Positions 14,092 through 22,100 of a DNA stretch of 55,573 nucleotides are shown here, piece after piece (within the stretch, counting starts at the first letter, position 1; each line of letters opens with the position of its first letter). The stretch is from a virus. Location: positions 1 through 55,573 of the IMG/VR virus record IMGVR_UViG_3300036829_000239; one strand, given 5' to 3'. Below the pieces are notes generated by a model. The model ran no database searches and was not told the origin of the DNA. It worked only from the letters and a program-made list of their open reading frames with translations. A program made the translations under genes and the position numbers.

Positions 14092-15029
14092 CGGAGCACC
14101 CGCTGCAGCCCCCCGGCTACCTCAACGCCGAGGGCCGCGCCATCTGGGCGGACTACCTCCGCGAGATCATGGCCGCCGGCACCGCCGTCCACGTCAACGG
14201 CTCCCGCCTGCTGGAACTGGTAACAGCAACACAGCGGCACAACCGGGCCGCCGCGCTCCTCGCGCAGACCGACATCCTCGTAGACCGCGACGGCACCCCG
14301 GCACCCAACCCCGCCCTCGCCGTCCAGGCGCAGGCCGCCTCCGCCATCGAACGGCTCCGGAAAGAGTTCGGGCTGACCCGCCGGCAGCTCCCCCCGCAAG
14401 CGACCCGGGCCCCGCACGCAACCCCGCAGAACGAGGGCCGCTGGTGCGGGCAGCACGGCCGGCGGGAGTGCACCAGCAGCCGGTCGCGGGGACGCGGGGA
14501 ATGCCACGGCCCGGCGGTCCTCGGCTTCCCCCGCTGCCGTCAGCATCTCGGGCTGCGACCGGAGACGTCGCCGGAGCACCTCGCGGCCGTCGAGCAGCGC
14601 GCGAACCCCCTCGCGGGCGAGCCGATGGACATCACGCCTTTGCAGGCGCTGATGTGGCGGGTCCGGGTGCTGGCCGGGGAGGTGGCCCGCCTCGACGCGG
14701 TGGTCGCCGCCGTGGCGGAGGAGGACCTGGTGTTCGGGGTGATCAGCGAGACGGAGGAGGAGGGAGACACCCCGGCCCGGCGGACCACCCGCGGCGCGCG
14801 GCTGTCCCAGTGGCTGGTCCTGCGGGAGTCGCGGGAGCGGATGCTGCACTCGGCGTGCGAGTCGGCGATCCGCGCCGGGGTGCAGGAGCAGGTGGTGGAC
14901 CTTTTGAAGCAGGAGGCGGCAACACTGCACCGTGTCCTGGTCGGCGCGCTCGGCAGGCTGGGCATCGAGCCGGACGACCCGCGGATCCCGGTGGTGCTGC
15001 CCGAGGTGATCAGGGAGCTGACGGCATGA
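14088..15029 (+). CDS. terS: P27-type small terminase-like protein with Cys/His domain, 313 aa
   Basis: Residues 1-105 match the P27 (terminase_4) small-subunit pattern: LNAEGRAIWADYLREI, a helix ending in LAQTDILVD, then PNPALAVQAQAASAIERLRK and FGLT. Small terminases recognise phage DNA and load it on TerL. Residues 120-155 add a metal-site candidate (WCGQHGRREC, then GECHG, then FPRCRQHLG), and the remaining 150 residues form a long helical region. The gene lies about 9.7 kb from TerL, unusual for a terminase pair. GTG 14088 overlaps the previous TGA. Confidence 0.65.
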   Translation: MTEHPLQPPGYLNAEGRAIWADYLREIMAAGTAVHVNGSRLLELVTATQRHNRAAALLAQTDILVDRDGTPAPNPALAVQAQAASAIERLRKEFGLTRRQLPPQATRAPHATPQNEGRWCGQHGRRECTSSRSRGRGECHGPAVLGFPRCRQHLGLRPETSPEHLAAVEQRANPLAGEPMDITPLQALMWRVRVLAGEVARLDAVVAAVAEEDLVFGVISETEEEGDTPARRTTRGARLSQWLVLRESRERMLHSACESAIRAGVQEQVVDLLKQEAATLHRVLVGALGRLGIEPDDPRIPVVLPEVIRELTA

Positions 15030-15238
15030 CCGAGACGGAATGCGCTGCCCGCTGCGGCTACTACAGCCACGGCCGGGACCTCGCCGACCATGAGCGGTAC
15101 GAGCACGCCGACTGCCCGCGCTGCGGGGCCAAGGCTCCCGCTGCGGACGAGTACGGCGAGGCGTACTCCGTCACCCACAGGCCGGACTGCCCGCGGCTCG
15201 CGCCCGGCCACAGGTACGAGGACGAGGAGGCCGGATGA
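15026..15238 (+). CDS. Small Cys/His protein, 70 aa
   Basis: ATG 15026 overlaps the previous stop. Cys residues pair as CAARC, CPRCG and a later DCPRL, with several His (HGRDLADHERYEHADC), indicating two possible zinc sites. Same general class as the many zinc-finger miniproteins of this early block. Function unknown. Confidence 0.55.
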   Translation: MTETECAARCGYYSHGRDLADHERYEHADCPRCGAKAPAADEYGEAYSVTHRPDCPRLAPGHRYEDEEAG

Positions 15239-15254
15239 CCGGGGAGACGGCCGC

Positions 15255-15416
15255 GTGACCGGCGACGACCGCTGGGGGATCTGGATGACGACGGAGGAGA
15301 CACCGGCGGGTGACCGGGGCTACCGGTTCTGCTGCTGGCTGGACTCGTGGATGATCCCGATCCTGGCAGTGGCGATGATCACCGTCGTCCTCGTGGTCTG
15401 GGGGCTGACGGCGTGA
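15255..15416 (+). CDS. Single-pass membrane miniprotein, 53 aa
   Basis: A hydrophobic segment (about residues 33-50, MIPILAVAMITVVLVVWG) ends the protein. GTG 15255 follows GGGGAGACGG, a leader that recurs before the gene at 15762; ATG 15285 (MTTEETPAG) with GGGGGA is an alternative start. The stop overlaps the next GTG. Function unknown. Confidence 0.5.
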   Translation: MTGDDRWGIWMTTEETPAGDRGYRFCCWLDSWMIPILAVAMITVVLVVWGLTA

Positions 15417-15556
15417 CGGGTCAGCAGCGGGAGATCATCCGCCGGTGCTGGCACGCCGGGTACGCGGACGAGGAGATCGCGGACCGGGCGCGGGTGACGA
15501 TGGCCGAGCTGGACATCTACCTGAACTGGTGGTGCGACCGGGGGTGCCCGGCGTGA
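15413..15556 (+). CDS. HTH-like miniprotein, 47 aa
   Basis: GTG 15413 overlaps the previous TGA. The sequence QREIIRRCWHAGYADEEIAD then RARVTMAELDIYLN fits a small helix-turn-helix: helix, A-D-E-E-I-A-D-R-A-R-V-T, recognition helix. Two further Cys close to the end (WWCDRGCPA). A small DNA-binding role is plausible. Confidence 0.5.
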   Translation: MTGQQREIIRRCWHAGYADEEIADRARVTMAELDIYLNWWCDRGCPA

Positions 15557-15765
15557 CCCGGCTGTGCGAGGCCAGGGACCGGGGCACCGGGCTGTGCCCG
15601 CAGGAGGCCGCCGGGTGGCTGGAAGGCGGATGCGTGCACGAGCACGTGGAGGGCGGGTGGCTGTGCGCGGCCCACGCCGCCAGCCGGCGCGTGCTGTGCA
15701 GGCAGTGCCTGGAAGGACCGCGGCCGCATGTATGCCCGCTGGTGACCGGGGAGACGGCCGCGTGA
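15553..15765 (+). CDS. Cys/His miniprotein, duplicate copy 1, 70 aa
   Basis: Begins VTRLCEARDRGTGLCPQEAA and contains CVHEHVEGGWLCAAHAA then LCRQCLEGP. Nine Cys/His positions are shared with the next gene, so the two are tandem paralogs. The pattern C-x8-C, CxHxH, C-x3-H, CxxC suggests a structured zinc protein. GTG 15553 overlaps the previous TGA. Confidence 0.55.
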   Translation: MTRLCEARDRGTGLCPQEAAGWLEGGCVHEHVEGGWLCAAHAASRRVLCRQCLEGPRPHVCPLVTGETAA

Positions 15766-16013
15766 CGCGGCGGTGCGAGGCCAGGCACCTGCTGGCGGGG
15801 CCGTGCGGCCAGGAGGCCGCCGGGCGGTTCGCGTCGGCGTGCGTGCACGAGCACGTGAAGGCCGGATGGCTGTGCGCGGCCCACGCCGCCATGCCGGGCA
15901 CCGCGGTCTGCCGCAGCTGCCTGGAAGGGCCGCAGCCGCATCAGTGCCCCGTGCAGATCACGGAGCTGACGGCGGCGGGCAGTGACACACGCGAGAGGAA
16001 CGGGAATGAGTGA
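15762..16013 (+). CDS. Cys/His miniprotein, duplicate copy 2, 83 aa
   Basis: Paralog of the preceding gene: CEARHLLAGPCGQEAAGR, then CVHEHVKAGWLCAAHAA, then VCRSCLEGPQPHQCP. The C-terminus is longer (AGSDTRERNGNE). GTG 15762 follows GGGGAGACGGCC, the same leader as at 15238-15254. Function unknown. Confidence 0.55.
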   Translation: MTRRCEARHLLAGPCGQEAAGRFASACVHEHVKAGWLCAAHAAMPGTAVCRSCLEGPQPHQCPVQITELTAAGSDTRERNGNE

Positions 16014-16263
16014 CACGTACGCGCCGACGGGCCTTGAGGACGCCGTCATCGAGGCGCTGATGAACACCGACGACACGCTGCACCACGACCTGGTGGCGCT
16101 GGCGCGGCAGGTGCACGGCGGCGGCCTGAAGTACGGGTCGGACCGGGCGCTCGGCGAGGCGATCCGCGACGAGTACGGCGAGGCGGTCTGCGGCCTGCTG
16201 GCGGCGTCCGTGAACTGGGCCGTCGTCGGGCGCTGGTACCGCGAGGAGGCCGGGCGCCAGTGA
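16006..16263 (+). CDS. Hypothetical helical protein, 85 aa
   Basis: ATG 16006 is preceded by GAGAGGAACGGGA and overlaps the end of the previous gene by 8 nt. The protein is helical, with EDAVIEALMNTDDTLHHDLV then RALGEAIRDEYGEAVCGLLA. No family recognised. The last base pairs overlap the next GTG. Confidence 0.55.
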   Translation: MSDTYAPTGLEDAVIEALMNTDDTLHHDLVALARQVHGGGLKYGSDRALGEAIRDEYGEAVCGLLAASVNWAVVGRWYREEAGRQ

Positions 16264-16568
16264 CGGGCGGCGGGCGGCCGGACCCCGGGTACCGGCAGGA
16301 GGCGGAGCGGGTCGTGAACGGCGTGCTGGCCCGGCATCCGGCAGGCAGCGGCGGCCTGGCCGGGGAGGTGGTGGGCGCGCTGCGCGCGGCGGGGCTGCTC
16401 GTCCCCGCGCCGGAGACGGAAGCCGGGCAGACGGCGTTCGACATCGCCCGCGTCACCGCGCTCCGCGTGAAGGCCGGCCGGCCCGGCGGGTCGTGGGAGG
16501 AGGCGGCCGTGAACCTCGCGACCGCGTTCGAGCAGCTCACCCGGAAGATGGCCCGCGACCAGCGGTGA
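16260..16568 (+). CDS. Hypothetical protein, 102 aa
   Basis: GTG 16260 overlaps the previous stop. The protein has two helical regions (QEAERVVNGVLARHPAG; GQTAFDIARVTALRVKAGRP) and a third near the C-terminus (EEAAVNLATAFEQLTRKMAR). It is directly upstream of and coupled to the Xre-type regulator. No function recognised. Confidence 0.55.
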   Translation: MTGGGRPDPGYRQEAERVVNGVLARHPAGSGGLAGEVVGALRAAGLLVPAPETEAGQTAFDIARVTALRVKAGRPGGSWEEAAVNLATAFEQLTRKMARDQR

Positions 16569-16990
16569 CAGAGAGAGGGGAGCCGGTGGAACAGGCCAGG
16601 AGAGTCCCGGAACCGACCGCCTTGATCGCCGGGCGGGTCAGGGAACTGCGGACCAGGCGCGGGTGGTCCGCCGGCCGGCTGGCTGAGGAGATGCGCGCCG
16701 CCGGCGTCGACTGGAACCGTGGCGTGGTCACGAAGCTGGAGAACGGCTACCGGGAGGACGTGTCCGTCGCCGAGCTGCTGGCGCTGGGGCAGGTGCTCCA
16801 GTGCCCGCCGGTGCACCTCATCGTCCCGCCGGACGCGGACACCTACCGGGTGACGGCAGGCACCGAACTGCCGGCCGCCGCCGCCCGCGACTGGATCAGG
16901 GGGAAAACGGTGCTGTCTGGCCACGAAATCCGCAACTACCTCGCCGAACTGCCGAGGGGGGAGGCGGAGGGCCTGTGGAACACCGTGTAG
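16565..16990 (+). CDS. Xre/Cro-C1 family HTH regulator, 141 aa
   Basis: The HTH_3 signature is clear: IAGRVRELRTRRGWSAGRLA, then EEMRAAGVDWNRGVVTKLEN, then VSVAELLALGQVL, the standard five-helix fold, around residues 18-75. The C-terminal part has PVHLIVPPDADTYRVT and may dimerise. Likely a transcription regulator; it is a strong candidate for acting at one of the early operators. GTG 16565 overlaps the previous TGA; GTG 16586 with GAGAGAGGGGAG is an alternative. Confidence 0.75.
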   Translation: MTERGEPVEQARRVPEPTALIAGRVRELRTRRGWSAGRLAEEMRAAGVDWNRGVVTKLENGYREDVSVAELLALGQVLQCPPVHLIVPPDADTYRVTAGTELPAAAARDWIRGKTVLSGHEIRNYLAELPRGEAEGLWNTV

Positions 16991-17175
16991 CCGTGCTGGA
17001 CGACTGGGACGACGCCTGGCGGGAGGCCGGGGAGTTCCTGGAGGCCGCCAGGAAACGGGACCTGCCGGGCGTGCGGGTGACGGTGAAGCCGGTGAGGCTG
17101 CCCGGCCGGGAACGGCGGGCGCGGAAGGCGTGGGGCGTGTACGTCATCACCCCGGACGGCGGGGGCACGGCATGA
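16975..17175 (+). CDS. Hypothetical protein, 66 aa
   Basis: GTG 16975 with GAGGGGGGAGGCGGAGG before it overlaps the end of the regulator gene; GTG 16993 is the other choice. The protein reads DDWDDAWREAGEFLEAARKR then VRVTVKPVRLPGRERRARKA then WGVYVITPDGGG, a helix followed by a basic beta hairpin. Unknown function. Confidence 0.5.
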   Translation: MEHRVAVLDDWDDAWREAGEFLEAARKRDLPGVRVTVKPVRLPGRERRARKAWGVYVITPDGGGTA

Positions 17176-17399
17176 GGGTGCCGTTCGGGGCCCTGATGGA
17201 GTTCGCGGCGGCGCTGACGGGCGAGGACGGGAGCAGGACGCTGGGCGAGCTGGCCCGGCAGGCCGGCGAGGAGGACGCGTGGCGCCTCGCCGACGCGATC
17301 GACGCAGTGCAGGTGATGCGCGGCCGGGCCGCGTACATCCGCGTGGCGGAGAGCGCCGGCAAGCCCGCCGCACGTCCCGGGACACGCGAGGACCCGTGA
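17172..17399 (+). CDS. Hypothetical helical protein, 75 aa
   Basis: ATG 17172 overlaps the previous stop. Mostly helical (FGALMEFAAALTG, GELARQAGEEDAWRLADAID). Its last 19 codons lie inside arm B of the 108-bp inverted repeat, so the repeat is partly coding here and non-coding at 1846-1954. Last gene of the early rightward block. Confidence 0.55.
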   Translation: MRVPFGALMEFAAALTGEDGSRTLGELARQAGEEDAWRLADAIDAVQVMRGRAAYIRVAESAGKPAARPGTREDP

Positions 17400-17450
17400 C
17401 AGGGCAGGGAGCCGCCCGGCGGCGGAAACGGGTTCCCGCCGCGGGAACGG
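17343..17450 (-). repeat. Arm B of the ~108-bp inverted repeat (partner 1846-1954)
   Basis: The reverse complement of this segment aligns end to end with 1846-1954: 29/30 matches including palindrome GTTCCCGCGGCGGGAAC, a diverged middle, and then a block (GGGACGTGCGG then GCTCTCCGCCAC) near-identical. It spans the 3' end of the preceding gene and 51 nt of non-coding DNA. Confidence 0.75.
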
Positions 17451-17462
17451 CCGGCGGGTAAA

Positions 17463-17479
17463 CGGGCGGGCCCCGCCCG
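17463..17479 (+). terminator. Short GC hairpin, possible early terminator
   Basis: CGGGCG pairs with CGCCCG across a 5-nt loop, 60 nt after the last early gene. It is short and has no U-tract, so only position supports it. Confidence 0.3.
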
Positions 17480-17565
17480 GATTGCCCGGCTCAGTCCCGA
17501 TACGGGCGGATATCGTGACCGAGCCGGGCCGGGCCGCCACCTGCGCTGACAGGGGAGCAGGCCCG

Positions 17566-17682
17566 GTGAGCGCGCGCCGGCGAGGCGGGCGGGCCGGCGC
17601 CCGGGAACCGCAGGCCGGGGCGCCGGCCGGAACACGAACGCACCACACACCCGAGGAGCATCATGTCCTCCGGAGATCATAG
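17566..17682 (+). CDS. Possible 38-aa basic peptide
   Basis: GTG 17566 follows AGGGGAGCAGGCCC. The frame encodes a very basic peptide (VSARRRGGRAGAREPQAGAP then TRTHHTPEEHH). It has no recognisable domain and lies in the early/late gap, so it may be chance coding in GC-rich DNA. Confidence 0.2.
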   Translation: MSARRRGGRAGAREPQAGAPAGTRTHHTPEEHHVLRRS

Positions 17683-17756
17683 CCGCCGCCGCGGCATGCG
17701 CGACCGCGCGGCTACCATGTGTCATGATCGAAGCGCGGGCTCAGACGTGCCGCCTA

Positions 17757-17799
17757 GCCTGCCCCCCGGACGCCCGACCCACACGTGCGGGGGGCAGGC
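17757..17799 (+). other. Perfect 12-bp stem-loop before the first late gene
   Basis: GCCTGCCCCCCG (17757-17768) pairs fully with CGGGGGGCAGGC (17788-17799) across a 19-nt loop. The AGGGGAG ribosome site of the next gene starts about 7 nt after it. Either a terminator separating early from late transcription or a translation-control or mRNA-protecting element in a late leader. Confidence 0.5.
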
Positions 17800-17818
17800 C
17801 CATCCAGGGGAGCGAACC

Positions 17819-18034
17819 ATGCCAGCGATGCAGGGGCATCTCGTGCAGTGCAACCAGTGCGGCAGGCAGGCCGTCGTCACAGGCGGGCAGAACGTGCACG
17901 ACGCCCTCGACTGCCCGTGCTGCCCCACCTCGACCCACACCCACGCCGGCCCGGACCAGCAGACGGTCACCCCGGCGTGCCGCAACGTCACAGTGCTCGG
18001 CAACGCCGTTGTCGTGCCCGCGCTGGGAGAGTGA
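17819..18034 (+). CDS. Small Cys-rich protein, 71 aa
   Basis: ATG 17819 was chosen because CAGGGGAGCGAACC precedes it; a longer frame from 17663 would extend through the hairpin. The protein has QCNQCGRQ near residues 10-17 and DCPCCPT near 31-37, a compact zinc-binding arrangement, then a beta-rich tail (VTVLGNAVVVPALGE). First gene of the late block, before structural genes. Might be a small capsid or assembly protein; unproven. Confidence 0.55.
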   Translation: MPAMQGHLVQCNQCGRQAVVTGGQNVHDALDCPCCPTSTHTHAGPDQQTVTPACRNVTVLGNAVVVPALGE

Positions 18035-18037
18035 CCT

Positions 18038-18514
18038 ATGGCCGGCATGACCGACGCCAACGCGACCGGGAACAACCTCGTCCCGTTCCTCCTCCAGCTC
18101 ATCTACGGGTACACCCCCACCTCCGGCACGGCGGTCATCTCCTCCACCGGCACCGGCGCGCCGGCGTCTAAGACGCTGACGCTGCCGTACAAGCTGCGGC
18201 TCACCACCACGTCGCCGACTTCAATTGCCAACGGCGCGGAGCTGACGGGCACCGGGTACACGGCAGGCGGCGCGTCGCTCGGCGCGAGCGCCTTCACCGG
18301 GTTCTCCAGCCGCGTCGTCACCAACGCCAACAGCGTGTCCTGGGCTGTCGGTTCCACCTGGACAGCGGTCACGTCCGCGGAGATCGTGGACTCGACTGCC
18401 ACCCCGCTGCGGCTCGCGTTCGGTGACCTGCTCACGCCCGTCACGGGCGCTGTCAACGGCGACACGGTGTCGTTCGCCGCCTCCAGCATCACGATGACCG
18501 CGACGACGTGGTGA
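18038..18514 (+). CDS. Structural protein, phage fibre/decoration beta-fold, 158 aa
   Basis: The pattern is that of small phage structural proteins annotated as tail fibre or Gp80-like decoration: LPYKLRLTTTSPTSIANGAE, then GYTAGGASLGASAFTGF, then WTAVTSAEIVDSTATPLRLA, ending in VNGDTVSFAASSITMT. These are beta-sandwich units arranged on virion surfaces. ATG 18038, with a GGAGAG site. Part of a cluster of structural genes placed before TerL. Confidence 0.65.
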   Translation: MAGMTDANATGNNLVPFLLQLIYGYTPTSGTAVISSTGTGAPASKTLTLPYKLRLTTTSPTSIANGAELTGTGYTAGGASLGASAFTGFSSRVVTNANSVSWAVGSTWTAVTSAEIVDSTATPLRLAFGDLLTPVTGAVNGDTVSFAASSITMTATTW

Positions 18515-18520
18515 CCTGAC

Positions 18521-19105
18521 GTGTCCGGGTACACGATGAGCCAGGGCGAGGTGCTGTGGGCATCCGCGCAGGCCGGCACCAACGACACGTACGCGGCCGG
18601 CACCGAGCAGTCCCTGATGGGCGGCCTGGCGCCGTGCGTGATCCCCGCGTTCTACTTCCTGAACAACACCTCCGTCGGGCGGACGCTGAAGCTGCGCGCC
18701 TCGGGGCTGATCACCTGCGTCTCGGCGGTCACCTGGACGTGGAACGTGCGGCTGTTCCCCACCAACACGTTCGCCGCCGGCGGCGGCATCGCGCTCGGCG
18801 CGACCCCGGCGCTGACCGCCCCCTCGGCGGTCACGCTGGCGCCGTGGTTCATGGACGTGGACATCGTGATGCGGAACGTCAACGCGGGCGCCGCGTCGGT
18901 GATCTGCGCGCAGGGCGAGGTCCGGTCCACGACGGGCCTGGCTTCCCCGTTCGGCGGGCCGATGCCGCCGGCGAACACCTCACCGCAGAACAGCACCTAC
19001 GACAACTCGCTGAACTACTTCCTGCACGTCACCCTGGCGTCCAGCTCGGCGTCGGCGTCCAACCTGGCGAACCTGCAGATGGCGAAGCTGTACGGCGAGA
19101 ACTGA
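18521..19105 (+). CDS. Virion structural protein, 194 aa
   Basis: A beta-rich, Ser/Thr/Ala-rich protein with VLWASAQAGTNDTYAAGT, FYFLNNTSVGRTLKLRASG and a C-terminal NSTYDNSLNYFLHVTLASSS. This low-charge composition is typical of phage capsid or fibre surface proteins. GTG 18521 directly follows the previous gene. No specific family identified. Confidence 0.6.
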   Translation: MSGYTMSQGEVLWASAQAGTNDTYAAGTEQSLMGGLAPCVIPAFYFLNNTSVGRTLKLRASGLITCVSAVTWTWNVRLFPTNTFAAGGGIALGATPALTAPSAVTLAPWFMDVDIVMRNVNAGAASVICAQGEVRSTTGLASPFGGPMPPANTSPQNSTYDNSLNYFLHVTLASSSASASNLANLQMAKLYGEN

Positions 19106-19140
19106 CCTGAGGTGGACCTGACGGGCTGAGGCGGTGAGGC

Positions 19141-22100
19141 ATGGCGTTCAACGTCACCGCCACGTTCGGCACCGCCACTGACGGGGGGCTGCTCCGCGTC
19201 CTCGCGCTGACCGGCGCGGTCGAGGGCGGCGGCGCGGCGGCCGGGGCGTTCGCGTCGTCCGGCGCGGCGAAGTCCGTCATCACCCCGGTCTTCACCAACT
19301 CCTACATCGTCTACGTCAACGACTACGACAACTCCGGCACCGCCGGCACGTTCCTCGCGAACACCACGGCGATCGACAACCTGCACGTCGGCACCGTCGG
19401 GGAGTACACCGGGTTCTTCAACGGCACCGTCACCGCCGGCGCCGCCACCGCGGCGATCGGCGTGTCCGCGCCGACCGGGATCAACGGCTGGTGCCTGTAC
19501 GAGGTGCCGTCCAGCGGCGGGTCGACCCCGGTGCGGGACACCGTCAACGAGCCGGCGGCGCCGGCGTCGGCGTCCACCGGCACGTCGCTGACCGTGACGA
19601 CAGCGGGGAACTTCGCGGCCGGCACCGTGCTGGTCGCGCTGGTCGTGTGGGACGAGAACGGCGCCACCCCGGTTGCGCCGGCGGTGTCCGACACGTCCGG
19701 GCTCGGGCTGGCGTGGACGCTGCGCCGGCAGGCGGCCGGCGGCGACACCAGCTCGTGGATCTACACCGCGACGGTGCCGGCCGCCGCCGCGCCTCCCGCC
19801 GGCCGCCGCCAGCCCGGCGGCCGGCGGTACCGCCGGCGGTACCGCCGGCGGCAGCAGCCGGTCACGCCGGCGGCGGCGGCGGCCGGCACCACCTGGAACG
19901 GGGCCGCGTCCTGGGCCGGCACCGGCGCGCTCACCGCCGCAGCCGCGACCGCCCGGCCGCGCGCCGCGGCGCTGTCCGGCACCGGCGCGCTCGCCGCGGC
20001 GGGGGCCAAGACGGTGCCCGGCGCGGTCGGCTGGACGGGTACGGGCAGCCTCACCGCGGCCGGCACGCATGCCGGGGCGGCCGTCACGCTGGCCGCCGGC
20101 ACCCCGGTCGGCACCCAGCTCAGCACCAGCAACGCGTCCGCGATCACCGGCGCGTACGGGCAGACCCCGGCCGCCGGGAACCTGCTCGTTGCCGTGTACA
20201 CCGCCGCCGCGCTCGGCACCGGGGCGATGTCGGAGACGGTCACGCCGTCCGGGTGGGCGCCGCTGCTCGCCGGGCCGGTCTTCAACGCCACCGCCGGCTC
20301 CTCGAACACGTTCACCGACGCGTGGGTGCGGACCGCGACCGGCACCGGCACGGACCCGGCGCCGCAGTTCAACTTCGCCGGCGGCTCCGGGCACAAGCTG
20401 CAGACCGTCACCATCTTCGAGCTGGCCGGCGCGAACACCGCGTCGCCGCTGGACGACTCCGCCGCCTACCAGTCCGGCGGGTCCGCGGCCACCGTCGCCT
20501 TCTCGGTGACGACGGCCGGCGCCCCGGCCGGGCCGGGCGAATTCGCGATCTCCGCGTTCACGCAGGCCGACTCCGCCGTCGCGCAGGCGTGGACGGAGGG
20601 CAGCGGCTTCACCCCGGCGGCGTTCTACCAGTCCGGCACCAACGAGCTGGCCGCGCAGGTCAACTACAAGACAGCCCCGGCCGCCGGCGGGCCGGTCACC
20701 GACTCCGGCCAGTTCACCGCGAACACGTCGTCGTTCGGCGCCGGGCTGCTGCTCATGATCGCCGGGTCCGGGGCCGCCGCCCACCACGGCACGGCGGCAT
20801 GGGCGGGCACCGGCACGCTCGCCGCGGCGGGGGCCAAGACCGCCCCGGGCGCGGCCGGCTGGTCGGGCACCGGCACGCTGACCGCGGCCGGGGCGACCGT
20901 CCGGCCGCGCGCCGCCGGGTGGACGGGTGCCGGCACCGCCACCGTCACCGGGAACACGGCCCGGCCGCGCGCCGCCGCGTGGTCCGGCACCGGGTCCTCC
21001 GCGGCGGCCGGGCAGAAGACGGCCCCGGGTGCCGCCGGCTGGGTCGGCAGCGGGACGCTCACCCCGCAGCCGTCCGTCACCCGCACCCGCACCGCGGCGC
21101 TGTCCGGCGCCGGCACCTGGTCCGCCGCCGCCGTGCACTCCGCCGGCCACCCCGCCGCCGCCGCCTGGGCGGGCACCGGGACGCTCGCCACCGCCGGCCA
21201 GACCGCCCGGCCGCGCGCCGCATCATGGACGGGCGCCGGGTCGCTGGCCGCGGCCGGCGCCAAGACCGTCCCCGGCGCCGCCGCGTGGACCGGCGCCGGC
21301 AGCTGGACGGCCGCCGGCCAGGCCGCCCGGGCACGCGCCGCGGCGTGGACGGGGACGGGCACGCTGGCCGCCGCCGGGACGCGGACAGCCGGCATCACCC
21401 GCGTGCAGGACGTGTCCACCGGCAAGCTCACCACCCACACCGCGTCGTACACCATCCCCGTCACCTCGGCCGCCGGCCACGTGCTGACGCTGGCCACCGA
21501 GGCCTACCACAACGCGAACACGCCGTTCACCATCACCTCCGTCACCGACAGCGCCGGCAACACCTGGCGGTACCCCGCCGCGCAGAACAGCCAGAACCCG
21601 CCGTCCGCCGGCAGCTTCTACGCGGCCGGCGGGTACACGGCGCTCGCCGCCGTCGCCTGCTGCCTGAACGGCGACCAGGGCTCCGGGCAGGTGCAGGCCG
21701 TCACCCAGGTCACCGTCACGTTCTCCGTCGCCCTGTCCAACGGGGTGCTGTTCACCGTGCAGGAGTGGGGCAGCATCCCCGCCGGCCTGACCGTCGACGC
21801 CGCGGCGTCGTCCAGCACCCAGGCGACGGCGGCGAGCCTGGCGACCCCGGCGCTGACCCTCGCCGGCGGCAACGACATCGTGGTGGCCGAGGCGGCCGAA
21901 AACGTCGGCTGGACGTCGGTCGACGCGCCGTTCACGATGGTGGCCGGCTCGGACACCGGGTGGGTCATCACCAGCGCCGCCGGGACGGCGCAGGCCACCT
22001 TCCGGGGTACCAGCCAGGTGTACGAGGCGGCTGCGATCCTCGGCCTCGGCGTGGCCGGCGCCGGCCACGCCGCGACCGCGGCGTGGTCCGGGACGGGCAC

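Larger units (their letters stand above)
15553..16013 (+). repeat. Tandem gene duplication
   Basis: Two head-to-tail units of roughly 210 bp encode the paired Cys/His proteins. GTGTGCGCGGCCCACGCCGC is shared near the middle of each, and the GACCGGGGAGACGGCCGCGT leader segment occurs before the second unit and again before 15255. Confidence 0.6.
17400..17818. other. Early/late intergenic region
   Basis: 419 nt with little coding evidence. Contents: end of arm B, a short GC hairpin (17463-17479), a dyad CCGGCTC (17487-17493) with GAGCCGG (17521-17527) around CCCGATACGGGCGGATATCG, a possible 38-codon frame, a TACCAT hexamer (17713-17718) that may be a -10 of a late promoter, and a 12-bp-stem hairpin (17757-17799). 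A frame open from ATG 17663 (GAGGAG before it) reads into the next gene and cannot be excluded as an N-terminal extension. Confidence 0.5.

Noticed and set aside
17663-17818. N-terminal extension of the first late gene from ATG 17663
   Set aside because: It has a GAGGAG site but would run through a 12-bp hairpin and a promoter-like hexamer and reads as low-complexity basic sequence; ATG 17819 has the better context.
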